Shown: piece after piece, positions 1 to 6,471 of the stretch
Numbering within the stretch: the first letter of the stretch is position 1
Layout: the number at the start of each line of letters is the position of its first letter
DNA from: JAUXLW01 sp964195005
Lineage (GTDB): Bacteria; Actinomycetota; Acidimicrobiia; Spongiisociales; SHLN01
NCBI GenBank assembly: GCA_964195005.1
Contig: CAXMOO010000182.1
Coordinates: forward strand, 1 to 8,593
Direction: 5' to 3'
Length of the DNA stretch: 8,593 nucleotides
The notes under the pieces: model-generated
What the model saw: the letters and a program-made list of their open reading frames with translations, nothing else
Databases searched by the model: none
Told to the model about the DNA's origin: nothing
Made by a program: the position numbers and the translations under genes

Positions 1-1
1 C

Positions 2-262
2 TCCGTAACTGGAGGCTTCGTATATCGCGGGCTGGCTATTCCTGAGCTCACGGGCCACTACTTCTATGCCGACTGGGTCAGTGAATGGATTCGAAGCTTC
101 CGGTTCGACGGGGCTACGATTTCCGACCAGGCAGATTGGACCGGTGATCTGCAGCCGGGCCACGTCACCAGCTTCGGGGTGGATAACGAGGGAGAGCTCT
201 ACATCACCACCTGGTTCAGCGGACCGGACGGTGCGCTCCTGAAGATCGTCCCGATTCGCTGA
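2..262 (+). CDS. PQQ-dependent sugar dehydrogenase-like protein (GSDH/Hhip-type beta-propeller), C-terminal fragment
   Basis: This is an incomplete gene whose 5' part lies before the window; 86 codons and a TGA stop at 260-262 remain. The readable segment has the closing blade of a soluble quinoprotein glucose/sorbosone dehydrogenase-type propeller: a TGGFVYRG motif, then IPELTGHYFYADW, then an SFGVDNEGELYI strand and a final LLKIVPI strand. In this family the YRG...P.L.G.Y.YaDw pattern is the usual last repeat. Known members are secreted or periplasmic enzymes that oxidise aldose sugars with PQQ, but many are of unknown substrate and some are non-catalytic adhesin-like propellers. The catalytic histidine and PQQ/calcium-binding residues lie outside the window, so activity cannot be judged. 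The gene ends just before a strong hairpin and converges on the RRM gene. The family call is fairly secure; the function is inferred. Confidence 0.8.
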   Translation, partial: SVTGGFVYRGLAIPELTGHYFYADWVSEWIRSFRFDGATISDQADWTGDLQPGHVTSFGVDNEGELYITTWFSGPDGALLKIVPIR

Positions 263-271
263 GGACAAGAG

Positions 272-300
272 AAAACCGGGCGCCAAAGACGCCCGGTTTT
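272..300. terminator. Bidirectional Rho-independent terminator between convergent genes
   Basis: A perfect inverted repeat has arms at 272-282 (AAAACCGGGCG) and 290-300 (CGCCCGGTTTT), with a 7-nt loop. The stem is GC-rich in the middle and A:T at the base, so the transcript from either strand ends in a U run. It starts 9 nt after the stop of the sugar dehydrogenase-like gene and lies 18 nt past the stop of the convergent RRM gene, where a shared two-way terminator would be expected. Confidence 0.9.
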
Positions 301-318
301 CGTTGTTGGTCTACCGAA

Positions 319-576
319 CTAGCGGCGGGGTCGTTCTTTGGCCTCGTTGACCTTGATGCGGCGTCCGTCCACTTCGGAGCCATCGAGAGCTTCGATTGCC
401 GCCCGGGCGGAATCCGCTGAGTCCATCTCCACAAAACCGAAACCTCGGGAGCGACCGGTTTCCCGATCCATAATCACCTGGGCCGACGAAACCGTCCCAT
501 GCTCATTAAACAGCTCTTCTAGTTGGGAGTTGTTCATCGAAAATGCCAGATTTCCTACATAAATATTCACAGTCAC
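319..576 (-). CDS. Single-domain RRM RNA-binding protein
   Basis: The 85-aa protein is a single RNA recognition motif with almost nothing added. RNP2 is IYVGNL (residues 5-10) and RNP1 is RGFGFVEM (44-51), with the aromatic residues Y6, F46 and F48 that stack on RNA bases. The beta-alpha-beta-beta-alpha-beta order is complete, and the tail KERPRR is basic. This matches the small bacterial RRM proteins best known as cyanobacterial Rbp proteins and also found in other phyla; they bind single-stranded RNA in the cytoplasm, and some are cold-induced or take part in mRNA localisation. The start is GTG at 574-576, preceded by AGAAGGA about 7 nt upstream; a second in-frame GTG at 568-570 has poorer spacing. 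The gene sits last in the minus-strand block, 106 bp after the unknown 170-aa gene. RNA targets cannot be read from the sequence. Confidence 0.93.
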   Translation of the reverse strand: MTVNIYVGNLAFSMNNSQLEELFNEHGTVSSAQVIMDRETGRSRGFGFVEMDSADSARAAIEALDGSEVDGRRIKVNEAKERPRR

Positions 577-682
577 CAGTCGTTCCTTCTCTGGTCGAGC
601 TCTACTTGGACGAGCTCAACGTCAAACAGAGCGGAGGTTAGTCGGCTCCAGGCTGCGGCGACAGTGAATCTTGGCGGAGAGG
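577..682 (-). promoter_or_regulatory. Intergenic leader/promoter region upstream of the RRM gene
   Basis: These 106 bp separate the RRM gene from the preceding minus-strand gene. On the minus strand a TTGACG (-35-like, 620-625) is visible, but no convincing -10 follows at 16-18 bp. The motif CGAGCTC occurs twice (596-602 and 611-617), 15 bp apart start to start. The gap is larger than the others in this block and would fit an independent promoter or long 5' leader, but no specific element is proven. No hairpin with a U tract was found. Confidence 0.3.
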
Positions 683-1195
683 CTACGGGGATTCGGCAGC
701 CGCCCTGATCTGCCGCAACGCGCGGGTTCGGATCAAGCTGCTGAATGGACCGACCACTGCCCAATAGGCTCGGAACTTGCGTCGGGCGCTTCGGTCGGTA
801 CACAGAACCCGGGTTTCGGTTGTCAGACGGGTGGCCGCAACTGGCTCGACGGCGAAATTCCAGGTTGCCTTGGCATAGCCGGGCTCATCGAAACGGCAGA
901 ACTCCTCACCAGACAGTCGACGCAATCCCCCGCCTGGTGTCCAGAAGCGGCCGACGATACCAACGAGCAACTCCTCATCTGTATCTGCCAGCGGTATGAA
1001 GCCCGCCTCAGCCAAGCGCATCCAGGTCCTCGCCGGTCTGGGTAAACCTCGGATCCGGAGTAAGAATCCGACTAGCCGCTCGGAGCCCAGATCCATCTGT
1101 CGAGCCGCCGCCAGCGTGTCGATTGGGGATGCGTTGACCTGGATTTCCTGTCGCCTGACGACGTCCCAGCTTGTCATGAACTCGTCGATGAGCAC
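683..1195 (-). CDS. Conserved protein of unknown function, SRPBCC (START-like) fold suspected
   Basis: I do not recognise a characterised homologue for this 170-aa protein. It opens with LIDEFM, then a strand-like DVVRRQEIQVNAS (11-23) and a helix (25-35). After a basic loop with RIRGLPRP (47-54) come strand-like segments LLVGIVGRFW (76-85), GYAKATWNFAVEP (107-119) and TRLTTETRVLCT (122-133), then a long C-terminal helix FSSLIRTRALRQIRAAAE. One N-terminal strand, several antiparallel strands and a closing helix resemble the SRPBCC/polyketide-cyclase-like ligand-binding fold; this is inference. No signal peptide or membrane segment is seen. The GTG at 1193-1195 is the most upstream standard start available, although the frame stays open back to 1345; M7 (1175-1177) is the alternative. 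It lies 29 nt after azlD, so it is probably cotranscribed. No clear Shine-Dalgarno precedes it. Confidence 0.75.
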   Translation of the reverse strand: MLIDEFMTSWDVVRRQEIQVNASPIDTLAAARQMDLGSERLVGFLLRIRGLPRPARTWMRLAEAGFIPLADTDEELLVGIVGRFWTPGGGLRRLSGEEFCRFDEPGYAKATWNFAVEPVAATRLTTETRVLCTDRSARRKFRAYWAVVGPFSSLIRTRALRQIRAAAESP

Positions 1196-1224
1196 GGCCG
1201 CATGGTAGGGGTTGCCGGGACCCG

Positions 1225-1542
1225 TCAGGCGATGCCTTGCAGAATCCAGAGGAGGCCCATGCCGACGATGAACACTGCCGCCATATTCTTGAAGCGCCAG
1301 GCCACCAGCCCGGCTGCAATGGCGGCCAGGAATCGGGGGTTGCTATCAAGCGCCAAGTCCACCGAGTTGTCGGGCAACACGACGGCTGGAAGCGTCAGAG
1401 CGGCGAGAACTGAGGGGGCAACATAGCTCAGCGGGCGTTCTGCCCACCGGGGCATCGGCCGGCTCCCGAGCAGGCCGATGAATGACAGCCGAATTAGATA
1501 GGTGAAGGCACCGATCACTGCAATAATCAGCCAATAGCTCAT
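1225..1542 (-). CDS. azlD: AzlD-family branched-chain amino-acid exporter, small subunit
   Basis: The 105-aa protein has four hydrophobic segments: about residues 4-24, 37-58, 69-84 and 87-103. It shows the AzlD pattern of an N-terminal AFTYLIRLSFI stretch, a central SYVAPSVLAALTLPAV segment and a closing hydrophobic helix. AzlD works with AzlC as a two-component exporter of valine, leucine, isoleucine and some analogues (BrnFE in Corynebacterium is the studied actinobacterial case). The start is the ATG at 1540-1542, which overlaps the azlC stop as ATGA, so the two genes are translationally coupled. The frame is open further upstream, but that part lies wholly inside azlC and is not coding in this frame. 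Substrate range is inferred from the family. Confidence 0.92.
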   Translation of the reverse strand: MSYWLIIAVIGAFTYLIRLSFIGLLGSRPMPRWAERPLSYVAPSVLAALTLPAVVLPDNSVDLALDSNPRFLAAIAAGLVAWRFKNMAAVFIVGMGLLWILQGIA

Positions 1543-2225
1543 CGGGTCACTCGTCCCGCGCTCACTCCGGCGGCTATTCCCGCGGCAGCGCCGATCAACA
1601 ATCCCAGGTTGTATGAAATGCCGTTGGCGATTAGCGCGACGAGGCCGGCGACGACTGCGGCCACAACCGCCGGCCGCGTATTGAGTACCGGCGCCAGGAG
1701 AGCGATGAAAGTGAGAGGGAGCGCGAAGTCGAGCGACCACGACTGCGGGACCTGCGTCCCCAAGATGACTCCGAGGCCGGTCGTCACCTGCCATGTCGTC
1801 CACAAAGCCAGTGCCGAGCCGATGTAGAACCAGCGCTGATAACCGGGGTTCTTCTCATGCCGGAAGCGTACGATCGAGACCCCAAACGCCTCGTCGGTGA
1901 GGAGATAGGGAAGCGCCCATCGATACCAGCGGGGGAAGTTCTGAAAATACGGTGCCATGGCGGCGCTATACATGGCGTGGCGAGCGTTGATGACAAAGGC
2001 GGTGGCGATGACAACCGCCGCAGTGGAGCCGGCGGCAATCAACTGCACCGTAGCGAACTGGGCTGCGCCGGCGAAGATGATGATGGACGTCGCGTAGCCG
2101 AGCCCTCCCCCGATTTCGGTGCCGGCGGCGGTCACGCCAAAGACCAGACCAAATGGTATGACACCAATCAACATTGGCGCCACTGTCTGGATCCCATCGA
2201 GAAGCGCCGGGCGACCTTCAGCCAT
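1539..2225 (-). CDS. azlC: AzlC-family branched-chain amino-acid exporter, large subunit
   Basis: The 228-aa integral membrane protein is of usual length for AzlC. Family motifs are plain: PFGLVFG (24-30), FAGAAQFATVQL (51-62), NARHAMYSAAMAP (80-92) and YLLTDEAFGV (107-116). Hydrophobic segments lie at about 13-34, 43-65, 68-90, 133-155, 166-184, 186-203 and 206-223. It forms the main channel of the AzlCD exporter in the cytoplasmic membrane, which removes excess branched-chain amino acids. The start is ATG 2223-2225, with no good Shine-Dalgarno. A nine-triplet open frame (2218-2244) overlaps this start. It is 54 bp downstream of the lipoprotein gene and directly followed by azlD. In other bacteria the pair often sits with an Lrp- or AraC-type regulator; here the nearest upstream regulator is the RamB/ScfR-like one. 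Confidence 0.94.
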   Translation of the reverse strand: MAEGRPALLDGIQTVAPMLIGVIPFGLVFGVTAAGTEIGGGLGYATSIIIFAGAAQFATVQLIAAGSTAAVVIATAFVINARHAMYSAAMAPYFQNFPRWYRWALPYLLTDEAFGVSIVRFRHEKNPGYQRWFYIGSALALWTTWQVTTGLGVILGTQVPQSWSLDFALPLTFIALLAPVLNTRPAVVAAVVAGLVALIANGISYNLGLLIGAAAGIAAGVSAGRVTR

Positions 2226-2279
2226 CGGATGGGGCTCGCTGCATGCAGGAACCGTAGACCCGAGTGGGCCCTAAGAAGG

Positions 2280-3344
2280 TCAACCGCGAGCGACTATTCC
2301 TAGTTGGTGCTCCGCTACACCGGCCAGAGCGGCCAGCGTGGCGTCTGAAGAAGGAACCTCAACCTGCCGGAGTATCTCCTCGAAGGCAGCTCGAGCCTCT
2401 TCAACTCGACCCAGGTTCTGTAGCAGCAGGCCAGATTGGAGGATGCCTCTGAGCACCAGTTGGCGGTGAGCGATCTCTGGCCGGTCTCCGTAGCGGTCGA
2501 ATTGCGAGTCGAACGCTTCTAGCGCCTCGACCCGAGCTCCCAACACGGTTAGAAGCTGAGCCATGTCAAGCCACGTCTCGGACCCGAGCAGTGCCAGGTC
2601 GTCATCGCTCGTGTCATCCGCCACCTCTATTGCCCGCTGGAAGAAGAACAGCGCCTCTTCGTCACGTTCGAGCACGCGGAGGTTGGCGGCGGATCGGGCA
2701 AAGGTCACGGCCAACGGCAGTTGAAGCTGCGGATCGGTGAGCTCACCGTACCGTTCGTCGATCGACTCGTATACAACCAGTGCTTCCTCGTGACGGGCGA
2801 GCAGTTCCAGGGAAAGGGCATATTCATCCAACAACCGGACGTTGGCAGCGATGACGTCCGGATGATCGAACCCCTCGTAATGATCGAGCACGTCGCGGTA
2901 CCCCTTGTATCCGACGATCCACTCACCGGCGTCACCGGTCAGCCTCAGACGGTGTCCCACTGTGTCGACGGCCAGCGCTCCACTCGCCGGGTCGGTCGCC
3001 AGTCCGATCTCGGCGAGTGCCGCCTCGAACGACGCCGCCGCCTCATCCTCCCGATCCATTAGGGCAAGAGTCTGTCCCCGACCCACCAGAGCTCTCGCCG
3101 GCACCAGCGATTCCTCTGAGTCCCCAAGGGCGGCGATGGTGGCGTCGAAAGTGGCCAAAGCCTCGTCGAGCGCTCCCGCCTCTAGCTGAACCAGGCCCTC
3201 ATCGACAAGAACGGCCGCCGACCTAGAAATGTTTGTGCTCAAAGGAGCTGGGTCTCCCTCTCCTCCACACGCAGCTGCGATCAAGCCGACGGCCAGGGCC
3301 AGGGCCGGTAATCGAGAGAGTGGGTGATGCCGGAGGTTTGGCAT
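2280..3344 (-). CDS. Predicted lipoprotein with tetratricopeptide-like repeats, function unknown
   Basis: The 354-aa protein begins with a basic n-region (RHH, R11), a hydrophobic stretch LPALALAVGLIAAAC and a probable lipobox ending at Cys26, followed by a GGEGDP linker. This points to a lipid-anchored protein on the outer face of the membrane. The rest is helical and acidic, with about six TPR-like helix pairs at roughly 43-76, 83-115, 166-199, 214-242, 257-285 and 298-328. They carry the typical A..YE/F..A pattern (for example LARHEEALVVYESI and LGRVEEARAAFEEIL). Such proteins usually act as scaffolds; no catalytic motif is seen. It lies 25 nt downstream of the regulator gene and 54 nt upstream of azlC, so it is probably in the same operon. 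The start is ATG at 3342-3344, chosen because it gives a complete signal peptide. No partner can be named. Confidence 0.82.
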   Translation of the reverse strand: MPNLRHHPLSRLPALALAVGLIAAACGGEGDPAPLSTNISRSAAVLVDEGLVQLEAGALDEALATFDATIAALGDSEESLVPARALVGRGQTLALMDREDEAAASFEAALAEIGLATDPASGALAVDTVGHRLRLTGDAGEWIVGYKGYRDVLDHYEGFDHPDVIAANVRLLDEYALSLELLARHEEALVVYESIDERYGELTDPQLQLPLAVTFARSAANLRVLERDEEALFFFQRAIEVADDTSDDDLALLGSETWLDMAQLLTVLGARVEALEAFDSQFDRYGDRPEIAHRQLVLRGILQSGLLLQNLGRVEEARAAFEEILRQVEVPSSDATLAALAGVAEHQLGIVARG

Positions 3345-3369
3345 ATTGCGGCCAGCCTATTCGTAGTAG

Positions 3370-4800
3370 CTATCCCCCATCCAGGGCATCGAGGTACTCG
3401 TAGACCTCGGTGATGTCGACTCCTGGCAACACCCCGGACGGAACTCCGAGGGGATTGAGAGTGTCGGCACGAGCCGATGGCCAGGAAAACCCGGCCCAGC
3501 GCTCGGCAAGGTCGGCGGGAGGTCGCCGGCAGCATTCTCCGTCGGGGCACCTGGAAACGGAGTGGCGGTCCGTATCGGACCCGCGGAAGAAGCGGGCATC
3601 CTCGAACCGCACTCCAACAGTTATGGCCTGGACGGGCTCACGATCGACCTCGATGTGAGTGCTGCACCAGAACGTTCCCACCTCGGTATCCGTGTACTGA
3701 TAGTGAATCCGGAACTTGTCCTCTGAATGAAACGCGGCCCTGGTCCCCCACTGTCGGCAGAGTAATTGGCCTTCCAAGGAGCCGTCGGGTCCCAATGGGA
3801 AAGGCACCCGGGAATTGCCGTACGCCCTCCAAACTACGCCCTGTTCATCAGAGCGCAGAAAGTGCGATCGGATACCTAGATGCCGGGTTGCCAGGTTGGT
3901 GAAGCGCTGAGCCGCCAGGCGGTAGTTGATGTAGTAGATCTCTTTGAGATCCTCGACGGAGAGACGCTTCTCAGCCTTGGCCGTCTGCAGGAACAGCACA
4001 GCGGAGCTCTCCGGCGCCAAGACTGCTGCCGCGAAGTAGTTCGCCTCCATGCGTTGTTGTAGGAACTCGCTGTAGCTCGTGGGGGCACCGTGATCGAGCA
4101 CGAAGTGCCCGAGAGTTTGCAAGATCACTGTGCGCGCCCTGCGGGTTCGGAGCTCATCGCGCTGGCGGATGAGGATGCGATTCGATCGGAGATCCGTCAA
4201 GGACCGCAGTGAGCTTGGCAGCTCACTCACATGCTGAACCTCGAAACCGAAGTGAGCTACCAGGTCGTTGAGAGTCGTCTCGGGAACCGTCCCGGACCCG
4301 TCGAACGCTACCGCCGCCAGGGCCTTCGACGCTTCCGCTTCGATGGCGGCAAAGTACATGTCGTTACTTTCGAGGTGGTCTCGTAGTGATCGGTTGGCTT
4401 CGAGCGCCTCGCGCGGAGTCGCCGCTTGTATCCGGTTACGATCCCGCAATTCCCGGTAGAGGCGAGCCAGGTGCTCGAGAGCCGCGTCCGGCATTCGGAC
4501 ACCGGCCTTCAGGTGGGGCAAGCCCAACGCTTGATAAGCGGATTCCGCCTGGTACCGCTCGAGCAAGATCTCGAGCTCCGCTCGACGGCTGGGCGGTGTT
4601 GGCTCCAACAGGACCGCCGGCTCGATCCCGAGCGCCCGGGCAAGCTCATCCACCAGCCCTACCTTCGGCTCTCGCCGGCCGGTCTCAACAGTTGAAAGGT
4701 ACGAGGCGGGCTTTCCCACCATCCCCCCCAGCTCGTCGAGTGTTAGATCCTGGTTACGCCTGAAGTGGCGCAACCTCTGGCCGAAGGTGAGCAAATCCAT
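3370..4800 (-). CDS. RamB/ScfR-family transcriptional regulator (XRE HTH + degenerate IrrE/ImmA-like domain)
   Basis: The 476-aa protein has an N-terminal XRE helix-turn-helix (about 6-62, with LTLDELGGMVGKPASYLSTVETGRREP). A helical linker, a peptidase-M78/IrrE-like region (about 145-270) and a C-terminal ligand domain follow. The metalloprotease HExxH motif is degenerate: the aligned site reads QTLGH (228-232), as is common in regulatory members. A cysteine group RCPDGECC (417-424) sits near the C-terminus, where the family normally has conserved cysteines. Relatives include RamB, which controls isocitrate lyase and malate synthase in corynebacteria and mycobacteria, and short-chain acyl-CoA sensors such as PccR. 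It is divergent from aceB, so control of aceBA and of itself is a strong inference. The start ATG 4798-4800 has AGGAG only at 14 nt distance, and no other in-frame upstream start exists. I leave the symbol blank because orthology to RamB is unproven. Confidence 0.88.
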   Translation of the reverse strand: MDLLTFGQRLRHFRRNQDLTLDELGGMVGKPASYLSTVETGRREPKVGLVDELARALGIEPAVLLEPTPPSRRAELEILLERYQAESAYQALGLPHLKAGVRMPDAALEHLARLYRELRDRNRIQAATPREALEANRSLRDHLESNDMYFAAIEAEASKALAAVAFDGSGTVPETTLNDLVAHFGFEVQHVSELPSSLRSLTDLRSNRILIRQRDELRTRRARTVILQTLGHFVLDHGAPTSYSEFLQQRMEANYFAAAVLAPESSAVLFLQTAKAEKRLSVEDLKEIYYINYRLAAQRFTNLATRHLGIRSHFLRSDEQGVVWRAYGNSRVPFPLGPDGSLEGQLLCRQWGTRAAFHSEDKFRIHYQYTDTEVGTFWCSTHIEVDREPVQAITVGVRFEDARFFRGSDTDRHSVSRCPDGECCRRPPADLAERWAGFSWPSARADTLNPLGVPSGVLPGVDITEVYEYLDALDGG

Positions 4801-4899
4801 GAGAAGTTGTGCATCTCCTAGTCATTTTGCTAAGAATAGCTGATTTTATATCCTCTGGCGCCTCCAGGGCGACGGTATTTGTAAGAAACTCATGTCTTA
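4801..4899. promoter_or_regulatory. Divergent promoter/operator region between the RamB-like gene and aceB
   Basis: This 99-bp region is AT-rich compared with its surroundings and must hold the promoters of both directions. On the minus strand a good -10 box TATAAA lies at 4845-4850, 45 nt before the regulator start, but no clear -35 is seen. A near-repeat occurs twice: TTTGCTAAGAA (4826-4836) and TTTGTAAGAA (4878-4887), the second lacking one C. TTTGCTAA is one base from TTTGCAAA, which I recall as the core of the corynebacterial RamB site, so these are candidate operators. An imperfect dyad CTCTGG/CCAGGG spans about 4853-4869, with GGCGCC at its centre. No strong Shine-Dalgarno precedes aceB. 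Confidence 0.6.
4845..4850 (-). promoter_or_regulatory. Candidate -10 element for the RamB/ScfR-like regulator gene
   Basis: The minus strand reads TATAAA, five of six matches to the sigma-70 type -10 box, within the most AT-rich stretch of the region. Initiation about 7 nt downstream would give a leader of roughly 35-40 nt that includes AGGAG at 4815-4819. A -35 box is not evident at normal spacing, which is common for actinobacterial promoters. Confidence 0.4.
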
Positions 4900-6471
4900 G
4901 TGGCAATCACAATCGACGCAAAGCCTCTTTTCGAGGACGTTCTCACTCCTGAGGCCCTTGCCTTTGTCGAGGGCCTCGAGCGGGAGTTCGGTGCCACCCG
5001 GCGCCGGCTGTTGAAAGACCGCCGCCTGCGCCAGGCCCGGCTGGACGCGGGAGAACTTCCCGATTTTCTGTCCGAGACAGAGTCGATCCGCGCCGGTGAT
5101 TGGAAGGTCGGCCCCGTACCCGATGATCTTCTCGATCGCAGAGTCGAGATCACCGGGCCGGTGGACCGCAAAATGATAATCAATGCCCTCAATTCGGGCG
5201 CGAATGCCTTCATGGCCGACTTCGAAGACTCCAACTCCCCGACTTGGAGCAATGTCATGGCTGGTCAGGTCAACCTTCGCGACGCCGTCCAGGGCTCCAT
5301 TCGCCATGAACAGAATGGCAGGACATATGAGCTCGGCTCAGAAACAGCCACTCTGCTGGTGCGTCCCCGCGGTTGGCATCTTCTCGAAAGACACCTGGCG
5401 CTCGACGGCCAACCAGTTTCAGCGAGCCTGGTGGACTTTGGCCTCTTCCTTTTCCATAACGCCCAAACCCTCGTCGACAGAGGGTCGGGCCCGTACTTCT
5501 ACCTTCCCAAGCTGGAGAACCATCTCGAGGCCCGGCTGTGGAACGACGTCTTCGTATATGCCCAGGAGGCATTGGCAATCCCCGTCGGCACCATCAAGGC
5601 CACCGTTCTGCTCGAGACGATCCTGGCTGCACTCGAAATGGACGAAATCCTCTATGAGCTCAGGGATCATTCGGCCGGCCTCAACGCAGGACGCTGGGAC
5701 TACATCTTCTCCGTCATCAAGAAGTTCAGGAGCAGACCCGACTTCCTCCTCCCAGATCGGGCCCAGGTCACGATGAAGGTCCACTTCATGAGCTCCTACA
5801 CCGACCTGCTCATTCGGACCTGTCACCGCCGGGGAGCTCATGCGATGGGCGGGATGGCGGCCTTCATTCCCAGCAGGGACGAGGAAGTAAACGCCCGGGC
5901 CTTACGCAAAGTCAGAGAAGACAAGGAGCTCGAGGCCGCCAAGGGTCACGACGGAACATGGGTGGCTCACCCCGGGTTGGTGGCCATCGCCAAGGAGGTT
6001 TTCGACAGGGTTCTGGGAGCCCGCCCCAACCAGATCGAGTTTCTGCCGGATGGGCCTCAGGTGACGGCCAAGGATCTGCTGCACACGGAAGTGGCAGGTG
6101 GGACCGTCACTGACGCGGGAGTGCGCACCAACGTGAACGTGGGAATCCGCTATTTGGCAGCCTGGCTGGATGGAAACGGCGCTGCGGCGATCTTCAACCT
6201 CATGGAAGATGCTGCCACGGCGGAGATATCTCGCTCGCAGATCTGGCAGTGGGTCTACAACGGAGCGGAGCTCGATGACGGTCGCACCCTCACAGCCGAC
6301 CTGGTATTGCAACTAATCGAAGAGGAAATTGCTGCCATTCACACTGAGGTCGGCGACTCAGCATTCATAAACGGCTCATGGAAAACGGCCCGCAGCCTGT
6401 TCGAGCAAGTGGCGTTGGCGCCCGACTTCGTTGACTTCCTCACCATTCCTGCATACGAATTCATCGACTGA
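4900..6471 (+). CDS. aceB: Malate synthase A
   Basis: The 523-aa enzyme condenses glyoxylate and acetyl-CoA to malate, the second step of the glyoxylate shunt, in the cytoplasm. The malate synthase signature is complete at about 255-271 (RDHSAGLNAGRWDYIFS). Other family blocks are FMADFEDSNSPTWSN (104-118), LLVRPRGWHLLE (152-163, with the probable glyoxylate-binding arginine R155), VAHPGLV (355-361) and MEDAATAEISR (435-445), where D437 is the likely catalytic base. Length and layout match form A (about 530 aa), not the longer form G. The start is GTG at 4900-4902; the N-terminus from there fits the family (LTPEALAFVEGL), and the nearby ATG at 4892 is out of frame and stops at once. No strong ribosome-binding site is seen. 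It overlaps aceA by one base, so the two are coupled. Control by the divergent RamB-like regulator is inferred. Confidence 0.97.
   Translation: MAITIDAKPLFEDVLTPEALAFVEGLEREFGATRRRLLKDRRLRQARLDAGELPDFLSETESIRAGDWKVGPVPDDLLDRRVEITGPVDRKMIINALNSGANAFMADFEDSNSPTWSNVMAGQVNLRDAVQGSIRHEQNGRTYELGSETATLLVRPRGWHLLERHLALDGQPVSASLVDFGLFLFHNAQTLVDRGSGPYFYLPKLENHLEARLWNDVFVYAQEALAIPVGTIKATVLLETILAALEMDEILYELRDHSAGLNAGRWDYIFSVIKKFRSRPDFLLPDRAQVTMKVHFMSSYTDLLIRTCHRRGAHAMGGMAAFIPSRDEEVNARALRKVREDKELEAAKGHDGTWVAHPGLVAIAKEVFDRVLGARPNQIEFLPDGPQVTAKDLLHTEVAGGTVTDAGVRTNVNVGIRYLAAWLDGNGAAAIFNLMEDAATAEISRSQIWQWVYNGAELDDGRTLTADLVLQLIEEEIAAIHTEVGDSAFINGSWKTARSLFEQVALAPDFVDFLTIPAYEFID

Noticed and set aside
596..617. 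Two CGAGCTC copies before the RRM gene as a direct-repeat operator
   Set aside because: GAGCTC is a short palindrome frequent in this GC-rich sequence (several more occur in the window), so two copies are not informative.
671..1045. Plus-strand 124-codon open frame opposite the unknown 170-aa gene
   Set aside because: The minus-strand product has regular strand/helix patterning and operon placement; the plus-strand product looks like a shadow rich in Arg, Gly and Ser.
1543..1803. Upstream extension of azlD by 87 codons
   Set aside because: It lies wholly within azlC in another frame, has no AzlD similarity, and the ATGA-overlap start gives the normal 105-aa length.
2251..2283. TTGACC / TACGGT promoter-like pair before azlC
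   Set aside because: The spacing is 21 bp and the -35 box overlaps the lipoprotein stop codon; the 54-bp gap fits operon read-through as well.
1857..2303. Plus-strand 148-codon open frame opposite azlC
   Set aside because: It lies opposite a well-supported membrane protein gene; its product shows no domain.
5419..6312. Antisense open frames of about 140 codons opposite aceB
   Set aside because: They lie inside a complete malate synthase gene and result from its GC-biased codon use.
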